A DNA stretch of 38,098 nt, from positions 1-38,098 of the forward strand of contig RDZP01000011.1 of the NCBI GenBank assembly GCA_004294005.1, given 5' to 3'. This stretch comes from Cytophagia bacterium (lineage in GTDB: Bacteria; Bacteroidota; Bacteroidia; Cytophagales; Microscillaceae). Below, one piece after another: positions 26,424 to 32,684 of the stretch. A program made the translations under genes and the position numbers. Within the stretch, counting starts at the first letter, position 1, and each line of letters begins with the position of its first letter. A model generated the notes under the pieces. The model was not told the DNA's origin. It worked only from the letters and a program-made list of their open reading frames with translations, and searched no databases.

Positions 26424-26567
26424 GAAATATAAAAGAGAGTGGAGGTAAAGAAGTAAATGTATTTCATAATTTTAGGTTTTAAGTTTTTCATAGAAAAATT
26501 GTAAGGTAAATAATGTGTTTTTATTGTTCGTCAGAAACGGTCAAATAATTTATTTGACTGTTTTTTT
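26424..26567 (+). ncRNA. putative small RNA, about 144 nt
   Basis: The unit runs from a consensus promoter to an intrinsic terminator. A 5' stem can form (TGAAATA with TATTTCA near 26422-26467), enclosing a purine-rich GGAGG loop; a middle TTTTTC/GAAAAA hairpin and the terminator follow. A 15-codon frame from ATG 26457 (preceded by GGAGG) to TAA 26504 is present, but it lies within these structures, so a leader-peptide or small-protein role is less likely though possible. I cannot assign it to a known RNA family by eye. Confidence 0.5.
26535..26567 (+). terminator. intrinsic terminator of the putative small RNA
   Basis: A 13-bp stem (26535-26547 with 26551-26563, one G-T pair) has the loop ATT and is followed by a T7 tract. 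Confidence 0.85.
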
Positions 26568-26579
26568 GTTTTTACTTTC

Positions 26580-26610
26580 TTTGTTTTTTTAAATATTTGG
26601 TTTACCTTTG
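26580..26610 (+). promoter_or_regulatory. promoter of the GSCFA gene
   Basis: TTTG (26580-26583), 19-nt spacer, TACCTTTG (26603-26610), 41 nt before the ATG. Confidence 0.65.
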
Positions 26611-26651
26611 TAGATGAAAAGCATTTTTTTTTCATTCAATTATTTTTATAA

Positions 26652-27620
26652 ATGAAATTTAGAACAGAAATTAGTATTCAAAAGCCTTCTTTTTTCTTGA
26701 ATCATCAGCACAAAATATTGAGTATTGGCTCTTGCTTTGCTGATACAATAGCAGAAAAATTAAAGCACAATAAATTTCAATTATTAAAAAATCCTTTTGG
26801 AAACTTATTTCACCCGCTTGCTATTACCAAAATAATAAAATTTGGTATCGATGTTCAACAAAAAGGGTATGAAAATGCTTTTATAGAAACAAATCATACT
26901 TGGCTAAATTATTATTTTCATTCAGCTATTTGGGATATTACAAAAAATAATCTACAAAAAAAAATTGAAGAAAAGATAAGTATTTTACATCAATTTATCC
27001 AAAAAATAGATATTCTGATGCTTACCTTTGGTACGGCTTTTATTTATGAAAAAAATGATAATCAACAAATTGTGAGTAATTGTCATCAACAAAATCCGAA
27101 CATATTTACAAAAAAATTACTTACAATAGAAACAATTATTGATGATTTTGAAACGATTTATCAATCATTGAAAATAATCAATCCATCTATTAAAATTATT
27201 TTAACTGTCAGTCCCGTTAGACATTCGAAAGAAGATTTGGCAAACGACCATTTGAGTAAATCTATTTTGAGAGTTGCCACTCATATTTTAGCAGAAAAAT
27301 ACAAAGATAACATTTATTATTTTCCCGCTTTTGAAATATTGAATGATGATTTGAGGGACTATAGATTTTACAAAGAAGATTTAATTCACCCTACTTTGCA
27401 AGCCGAAAATTATGTTTGGCAAAAGTTTTCATCTATTTTTTTTGATACCTCAACACAAAAAATAATCAGTGATTGGAACAAAATTTATCATCATTTACAA
27501 CATCAACCCAAAAATAAAAATAATCCTGACTATATTTTATTGTTAGAAAAAACAAAAAAAGATTTGACCACAATTAGTCAATATATTGATGTAAAAAATG
27601 AAATAGAATTTTTCTTATAG
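26652..27620 (+). CDS. GSCFA domain protein
   Basis: The 322-aa protein carries the name-giving motif in SIGSCFADTIAEKL (about 25-38), followed by NPFGNLFHPLAI, LTFGTAFIY, VSPVRH and the late DLIHPT, a pattern related to SGNH/GDSL hydrolases with Ser in GSCFA and Asp/His near the C-terminus. GSCFA proteins are common in Bacteroidota and alphaproteobacteria; their substrate is not known, though acyl-ester cleavage or transfer is plausible. No signal peptide, so probably cytosolic. Confidence 0.9.
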   Translation: MKFRTEISIQKPSFFLNHQHKILSIGSCFADTIAEKLKHNKFQLLKNPFGNLFHPLAITKIIKFGIDVQQKGYENAFIETNHTWLNYYFHSAIWDITKNNLQKKIEEKISILHQFIQKIDILMLTFGTAFIYEKNDNQQIVSNCHQQNPNIFTKKLLTIETIIDDFETIYQSLKIINPSIKIILTVSPVRHSKEDLANDHLSKSILRVATHILAEKYKDNIYYFPAFEILNDDLRDYRFYKEDLIHPTLQAENYVWQKFSSIFFDTSTQKIISDWNKIYHHLQHQPKNKNNPDYILLLEKTKKDLTTISQYIDVKNEIEFFL

Positions 27621-27674
27621 TTTTTCGTTGTTATGATATAAAAATATTTTCATTCATTTATTTGTTTATTTAAT

Positions 27675-28382
27675 ATGGCAGACAAAAACAAAAAAATTGT
27701 AGTTTTGACAGGAGCAGGTATCAGTGCAGAAAGTGGTATCAAAACATTTAGAGATTCTGATGGATTGTGGGAAAATTACCATATACAAGATGTGGCTACA
27801 CCTGAAGCATGGAAAAAAGACAAGGCTTTGGTTACAAAATTTTATAATCAAAGACGTTCACAACTTGCAGAGGTAAAACCTAATTTGGGACATTTGGCAT
27901 TAGTAGAATTGGAAAAATATTTTGATGTAACGATTATTACGCAAAATGTTGATGATTTACACGAACGTGCAGGTTCTAAAAATGTACTGCATTTGCATGG
28001 AGAACTTACCAAAGTCAGAAGTACATTAGACCCTACTTTGGTTTACCATTGGGGATATAAAGAAGTGAAAATTGGTGATCATTGTGAAAGAGGTTCACAA
28101 TTACGTCCACATATTGTATGGTTTGGTGAATCTGTTCCTAAAATGCAAGAAGCAACCAATATTACAGAAGATTGCGATATTTTTGTGGTTGTTGGTACTT
28201 CGATGGTCGTTTATCCTGCCGCAGGATTGATTGATGAAGTAAAACCCAATAATCCAAAATATGTTATTGACCCTCAAAAACCTGCTATTCATTTGGATAA
28301 ATCTACCACTTTTATGGCAGAACCTGCCACGATTGGCGTTCCTAATTTGGTAAAAGAATTAATTGAAAAATATGTAAATTAA
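27675..28382 (+). CDS. cobB: NAD-dependent protein deacylase (sirtuin), reduced zinc site
   Basis: SIR2 enzymes remove acyl groups from lysine using NAD+. The 235-aa protein has GAGISAESGIKTFRD (13-27), TQNVDDLHERAG (89-100), the catalytic His in HLHGEL (H108), and VVGTSMVVYPAAGL. Y57 and R60 (FYNQRR) form the YxxR pair that marks sirtuins able to remove succinyl or malonyl groups. The four zinc cysteines of classic sirtuins are not present: only C137 remains in the loop between 110 and 145. It is followed 10 nt later by hisG, so the two are probably co-transcribed. Confidence 0.93.
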   Translation: MADKNKKIVVLTGAGISAESGIKTFRDSDGLWENYHIQDVATPEAWKKDKALVTKFYNQRRSQLAEVKPNLGHLALVELEKYFDVTIITQNVDDLHERAGSKNVLHLHGELTKVRSTLDPTLVYHWGYKEVKIGDHCERGSQLRPHIVWFGESVPKMQEATNITEDCDIFVVVGTSMVVYPAAGLIDEVKPNNPKYVIDPQKPAIHLDKSTTFMAEPATIGVPNLVKELIEKYVN

Positions 28383-28392
28383 AAAAAAGAAA

Positions 28393-29253
28393 ATGGAAAA
28401 TACACTACGATTAGCCATTCAAAAATCAGGAAGATTAAGCGAAGATAGCTTAAAATTGATAAAAGAATGTGGTATAAGTTTTAGTCAAGGCATCGGAAAG
28501 TTAAAATGTGAAGCATTTAATTTTCCTCTCGAATTTTTGTTTTTACGTGATGATGATATTCCACAATATGTGAGCAGTGGCATTGCTGACATTGGAATTG
28601 TAGGTGAAAATGTGTTATTAGAAACAGGCGAGGAAGTAAAAGTTATTCAACAATTAGGTTTTTCAAAATGTCGTCTATCTTTGGCAGTTGCCAATGATTT
28701 TAAGTTTGAAGATATTAGAAGTTTAGAAGGAAAGAATATTGCTACTTCTTATCCTGTTATCTTGCAAAAATACTTAGATGAAAAAAAAATAAAAGCAGCA
28801 ATTCACGTCATTAGTGGTTCGGTTGAAATAGCACCAAGTATTGGTTTAGCAGAGGCAATTTGTGATTTAGTAAGTTCAGGAAGTACATTATTGAGCAATG
28901 GATTGAGAGAAGTAGAAGTGGTTTTGAAATCAGAGGCGGTTTTGATTGGTCATCCGCAAATGAACGATAACAAACAAAAAACACTTTCAGAACTATTATT
29001 CAGAATTGCAGCGGTTCAAAAGGCAAAAGATAATAAATATATTTTAATGAATGTACCTAATGATGCTATTGATACAATTAGTAAAATTTTGCCTGTAATG
29101 AAAAGCCCAACCATTATGCCTTTGACAATTAAAGGATGGAGTTCTTTGCATTCTGTTGTAAAAGAAGATGATTTTTGGAGAATTATTAGCGAACTCAAAC
29201 AAGCAGGAGCAGAAGGTATTTTGGTTATTCCAATTGAAAAAATGATATCTTAA
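28393..29253 (+). CDS. hisG: ATP phosphoribosyltransferase, long form
   Basis: HisG joins ATP and PRPP in the first step of histidine synthesis. The 286-aa length and a C-terminal regulatory domain (about 210-285) place it in the long form, which does not need HisZ and is inhibited by histidine. Visible: LRLAIQKSGRLSEDSLKLI (5-23), the RDDDIPQYVSSGIADIGIVG segment (about 52-71), and the PRPP-site stretch CDLVSSGSTLLSNGL (about 157-171). It begins 10 nt after cobB and is closed by a terminator. The other his genes, which normally follow hisG in Bacteroidota, are absent here. Confidence 0.96.
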   Translation: MENTLRLAIQKSGRLSEDSLKLIKECGISFSQGIGKLKCEAFNFPLEFLFLRDDDIPQYVSSGIADIGIVGENVLLETGEEVKVIQQLGFSKCRLSLAVANDFKFEDIRSLEGKNIATSYPVILQKYLDEKKIKAAIHVISGSVEIAPSIGLAEAICDLVSSGSTLLSNGLREVEVVLKSEAVLIGHPQMNDNKQKTLSELLFRIAAVQKAKDNKYILMNVPNDAIDTISKILPVMKSPTIMPLTIKGWSSLHSVVKEDDFWRIISELKQAGAEGILVIPIEKMIS

Positions 29254-29271
29254 CAATCTTTTTTTGATTTT

Positions 29272-29305
29272 AACCTTTTTAAACTCGTTTTGAAAAGGTT
29301 TTTTT
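29272..29305 (+). terminator. hisG terminator
   Basis: AACCTTTT (29272-29279) pairs with AAAAGGTT (29293-29300), followed by T5. It comes 18 nt after the hisG stop. Confidence 0.82.
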
Positions 29306-29348
29306 GTTAAAAAATTCAAAATCCAATCATTATTCGTTATAAATTTCA

Positions 29349-29357
29349 TATTTTTGC
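29349..29357 (+). promoter_or_regulatory. probable -7 box of the small-peptide/symporter operon
   Basis: TATTTTTGC, 17 nt before the ATG at 29375. The -33 region is not clear. Confidence 0.5.
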
Positions 29358-29374
29358 TACTTGAATTACACACA

Positions 29375-29500
29375 ATGAAAAAAAATATTGAAAATAACGA
29401 CAATCCTCCCAATCTAAAATTTTTGTATTGGTTTACTTATGTCTATTTATTTATTTTTATTAGTTTTTTAGTTTGGTTTGCGTATGCTTTTAATAAATAA
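29375..29500 (+). CDS. 41-aa single-pass membrane peptide
   Basis: ATG 29375 to TAA 29498-29500. The peptide has a polar, acidic, Pro-containing N-terminus (KKNIENNDNPPN) and one membrane helix (about residues 15-38) with aromatic edges (LYWFTYVYLF and VWFAYAF). It lies 21 nt before the symporter gene and just after a -7 box, so it is positioned as the first gene of that operon. Small membrane subunits next to sodium:solute symporters are known (DUF4212-type; YhdT with PanF), but this one is shorter and I do not recognise its family. Confidence 0.6.
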   Translation: MKKNIENNDNPPNLKFLYWFTYVYLFIFISFLVWFAYAFNK

Positions 29501-29521
29501 ATTAAGTAAGTAATTTTTTTT

Positions 29522-31240
29522 ATGCAATTATTAGATTGGATAGTGCTTTGTGGTACTACATTATTTATCATTATTTATGGACTTTGGAAAAACAAAAAAG
29601 AAGAAGAGGACATCACTACTTATTTGCGTTCAGGTCATACACTTTCTTGGTTTACGATTGCCCTTTCCGTTATTTCCACACAAGCAAGTGCCGTTACCTT
29701 TTTATCTGTACCGGGACAAGCCTATACAGATGGAATGCGTTTTGTCTTATTTTATTTAGGAATGCCTCTGGCAATGGTTTTTATTTGTGTATTTATCTTA
29801 CCTGTCTATTATCGATTGAATATTGTTACAGCCTATCAATTTTTAGAAACCAAATTTGATGCAAAAGTAAGAGTTTTAGTTGCCCTTTTTTTTCTTATTC
29901 AAAGAAGTTTAGCGGCAGGTATTAGTTTGGCTGCTCCTTCGATTGTTCTTTCTGTTATTTTAGGTTGGAATTTTTACTATACTAATATTGTGGTAGGAAG
30001 TTTGGTGGTGCTTTATACTGTCTTGGGCGGTTCTGATGCAATTAGTCAAACACAAAAACTACAAATGATTATTATTTTACTTGGAATGGTATCTGCAGGT
30101 TGTTTAGTAGTTTATTTATTACCCAAAGAAGTTAGTTTTGTGGAGGCACTACAAGTGGCAGGCACAAGCGGAAAACTTAACACGATAGATTGGAGTTTTG
30201 ATTGGCATAATAAATATACGATTTGGTCAGGCTTGATAGGTGGTTTTTTCTTGCAAATGGCTTATTTTGGCACCGACCAATCACAAGTTGGGAGATATTT
30301 GGGCGGAAGCACCATCACACAAAGTAGAATGGGTTTGTTGTTCAATGGAATGTTTAAATTACCGATGCAATTTGGAATCTTATTAATTGGCGTTTTGTTG
30401 TTTGTTTTTTATCAATATGAGCAACCTCCTATTTCTTTTGACAAAGTAGAACTACAAAAAATTGCTAAAAGTGATTATGCAGCAGACTTTGCAAAAGTAG
30501 AAAATAAATATGATAATGCTTTTGTTGAAAGAAAAAAAGCAAGTCAAAACTTAGTAGAATCATTCAAGAAAAACGATAAAAAAGAAATTGAAAAGGCTGA
30601 AAAAATATTTTTAGAGAAAGAACAACAATTTCAAAATATAAAAAAAGAAGCCAACGTCATTATGAAAAAAAATGACAAACAAGCAAACACCAATGATGCT
30701 AATTACATATTTTTAACATTTGTTACTAATCATATTCCCGTTGGAATGGTAGGACTTTTGATTACTGTTATTTTATTTGCTTCTATGTCCACTACTGCTT
30801 CTGAACTCAACGCCTTGACTTCTACGGGTATGGTGGATATGTATAAACGACTTTTTTGGGACAATGCTTCTGATAAACATTATATTTTGGTTTCAAAGAT
30901 AATGACAATTTTATGGGGTACTTTAGCAATATTTATTGCTCAATTATCATTGCATTTAGGTACATTGGTTGAGGTGGTTAATATGTTAGGTTCTTGGTTT
31001 TATGGTACAATTTTGGGTGTGTTTTTGTTGGCATTTTTTAGTAAAAACTTAAAAAGTGATGCTGTATTTATAGCCACAATTATCACCGAAATTTTAATTA
31101 TTTTGATAGATTTTGATGTTTTTCCTTATGTTGATATTGCTTATTTATGGTTGAATGTGGTAGGAACATTTTTTGTTATTGTTTTATCTTATTTGTTTAA
31201 TTTTATCTATCTTATTGTCAAAAAATCACGAATTTCGTAA
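29522..31240 (+). CDS. sodium:solute symporter (SSS family)
   Basis: The 572-aa protein is an SSS/SLC5-type secondary transporter in the cytoplasmic membrane that uses the Na+ gradient to import a solute, not identifiable here. It shows about 13 hydrophobic segments and family motifs such as LSVISTQASAVTFLSVPG (about 47-64), QFLETKFDAKVRVL, LGGSDAISQTQKLQM (about 173-187), AYFGTDQSQVGRYLGG (about 249-264) and SMSTTASELNALTS (about 422-435). A charged, coiled-coil-like soluble insert of about 95 residues (about 297-390) separates two membrane blocks. The Na+ pump Nqr could supply the gradient. Confidence 0.92.
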   Translation: MQLLDWIVLCGTTLFIIIYGLWKNKKEEEDITTYLRSGHTLSWFTIALSVISTQASAVTFLSVPGQAYTDGMRFVLFYLGMPLAMVFICVFILPVYYRLNIVTAYQFLETKFDAKVRVLVALFFLIQRSLAAGISLAAPSIVLSVILGWNFYYTNIVVGSLVVLYTVLGGSDAISQTQKLQMIIILLGMVSAGCLVVYLLPKEVSFVEALQVAGTSGKLNTIDWSFDWHNKYTIWSGLIGGFFLQMAYFGTDQSQVGRYLGGSTITQSRMGLLFNGMFKLPMQFGILLIGVLLFVFYQYEQPPISFDKVELQKIAKSDYAADFAKVENKYDNAFVERKKASQNLVESFKKNDKKEIEKAEKIFLEKEQQFQNIKKEANVIMKKNDKQANTNDANYIFLTFVTNHIPVGMVGLLITVILFASMSTTASELNALTSTGMVDMYKRLFWDNASDKHYILVSKIMTILWGTLAIFIAQLSLHLGTLVEVVNMLGSWFYGTILGVFLLAFFSKNLKSDAVFIATIITEILIILIDFDVFPYVDIAYLWLNVVGTFFVIVLSYLFNFIYLIVKKSRIS

Positions 31241-31277
31241 AAAATTTATACTCATTAGTAATTCATAATTTAAGTAT

Positions 31278-32357
31278 ATGCCTACAAAATTTCCTTTTTC
31301 TGTTACTTTTACAGCCACATTATTAGGCATTTTTTTATTCTTTGGTGGTTTAATTATTGCCGCTGATTTATTAATACCTTTGGCTTTTGCATTTATCTTT
31401 TCTTTGACTTTGTATCCATTGGTTGTCAAATTAGAAAGAGCAGGAGTTTCTCGTTTTTTGAGTGTAATGATTGGTTTATTAGTGGTATTATTAATTTTAG
31501 GTGTTATTTTTTTGATTATTTATCAAAATATTCTTACTTTTTCATCTGATTTGCCTGAGATGAAAAAAAGAAGTTTGTTATTGATAGAAAAAACACAAAC
31601 AAGCATCGAAAAAGCCTTGAATATGCCTGCTGAAAGTCAGTTGAATTGGTTAAAACAAAATTCAAATAGTTTTTTGAGTTTTATTGGTAAATTTATCAAT
31701 AATTTGATTGCTTCTACTGCTAACTTTGTTTCTCAAACGGTGATAGTTTTGTTGTATATTTATTTTATGTTGTATTATAGGCACGTTTTCAAAGGCTTTA
31801 TTGTGCGTGTTGTGAGTGCTGCCCATAGACGCAAAGCCATTAAGATAGAATTGCAAATCATAGAAGTTACTCAAAAATATTTAGTAGGTTTATTGACAGT
31901 GATGTTGGTTGTAGCAATTTTGAATGTATCAGGACTTTTGATTTTAGGTATTCCACATGCAGTTTTTTTTGGTACATTTGCGGCATTATTGATTGTAATT
32001 CCATTTATTGGTGTTTTTATTGGCTCATCTTTACCGATTTTATTTGCTTTGATTATGACTGATAGCCTTTTTTATCCTTTGGCAATTTTGATTTGGTTTC
32101 AAATTGTTCAGGCATTAGAAGGTAATATTATTACGCCTAATATTGTAGGTTCTCAAATTAGCCTTAATCCTTTGGTAGCGATACTGGCTTTGTTAGTGGG
32201 TGCGTCAGTATGGGGCATTGCGGGTATGGTTTTATTTACTCCTTTTACTGCAATGGCAAAGGTTATTTTTGATAATATTCCGTCTTTAAATCCTTATGGT
32301 TATTTATTGGGGCAAGGTGAACCACAATTTCATAGGAAAGGAAAAATCAAAAAATAA
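31278..32357 (+). CDS. AI-2E / PerM-family transporter
   Basis: The 359-aa membrane protein has the UPF0118 (AI-2E exporter/PerM) layout: two N-terminal helices (about 8-45), one at about 60-85, a soluble loop (about 90-150), and four to five C-terminal helices with the signature PFIGVFIGSSLPILFAL and the EGNIITPNIVGSQISLNPLVAILALLVG region (about 275-305). Members export autoinducer-2 or exchange Na+/H+; which applies is not known. It starts 37 nt after the symporter stop, same strand, so it may share its transcript. Confidence 0.9.
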   Translation: MPTKFPFSVTFTATLLGIFLFFGGLIIAADLLIPLAFAFIFSLTLYPLVVKLERAGVSRFLSVMIGLLVVLLILGVIFLIIYQNILTFSSDLPEMKKRSLLLIEKTQTSIEKALNMPAESQLNWLKQNSNSFLSFIGKFINNLIASTANFVSQTVIVLLYIYFMLYYRHVFKGFIVRVVSAAHRRKAIKIELQIIEVTQKYLVGLLTVMLVVAILNVSGLLILGIPHAVFFGTFAALLIVIPFIGVFIGSSLPILFALIMTDSLFYPLAILIWFQIVQALEGNIITPNIVGSQISLNPLVAILALLVGASVWGIAGMVLFTPFTAMAKVIFDNIPSLNPYGYLLGQGEPQFHRKGKIKK

Positions 32358-32420
32358 AAACCTAAAAAAGTAATTGATGTTACTTTTACACTTTTGATAC
32401 AATTTCTTTTTTTTTCACAA

Positions 32421-32460
32421 GCAAAAGTATTTTTTCGAAAAAAATACTTTTTTATTTTGC
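32421..32460. terminator. strong two-way hairpin after the PerM-like gene
   Basis: AAAAGTATTTTTT (32423-32435) pairs with AAAAAAATACTTTT (32438-32451) around a CG-centred loop; outer GCAAAA/TTTTGC adds further pairing. It insulates the operon that follows. Confidence 0.78.
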
Positions 32461-32618
32461 CATGTAAAAATTACTTTGTAAGTTTGTGAAGTTTTTAGAA
32501 ATAACGCAGTTTTGGGACTAAATCATACAATTTATCATACCCAACATAACAAGCCGTATAAAATTTTAACTTGTGTATAGTTTTTCTAATCACTTTTAAA
32601 TCAAATTTTTAAAAAATG

Positions 32619-32632
32619 CGAACTTTAGTTCG
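32619..32632. repeat. short REP-like palindrome
   Basis: CGAACTTTAGTTCG is a 14-nt palindrome sharing the ACTTTAGT centre with the inverted repeat at 18346-18412. It lies 53 nt before the jetC-like gene. Confidence 0.5.
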
Positions 32633-32684
32633 TATAAGTAATAGTTGGCTGTCATTTTAGAAACCACCAAAACAAAAACTCCAA

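Larger units (their letters stand above)
26268..26651. other. 384-nt intergenic region with a self-contained transcription unit
   Basis: It holds a small hairpin (ACAC/GTGT near 26320-26335) after the nuclease-like gene, then a promoter, a putative small RNA with terminator, and the GSCFA gene promoter. Confidence 0.7.
32358..32684. other. 327-nt region before the condensin-like operon
   Basis: It holds a weak hairpin (AAAAGTAA/TTACTTTT, 32366-32387), a strong terminator-like stem (32421-32460), a short REP-like palindrome (32619-32632) and AT-rich DNA. The sequence CATAACA followed by GTAT and AAA appears here (about 32542) and again right after the operon (about 37999), possibly marking its edges. 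No clear consensus promoter for the operon was found. Confidence 0.55.

Noticed and set aside
32536-32655. Integron attC site before the condensin-like operon
   Set aside because: Only one half-site (ACCCAAC) fits; the partner GTTGGCT departs from GTTRRRY and the arms do not pair well. Kept only as a weak boundary hint.
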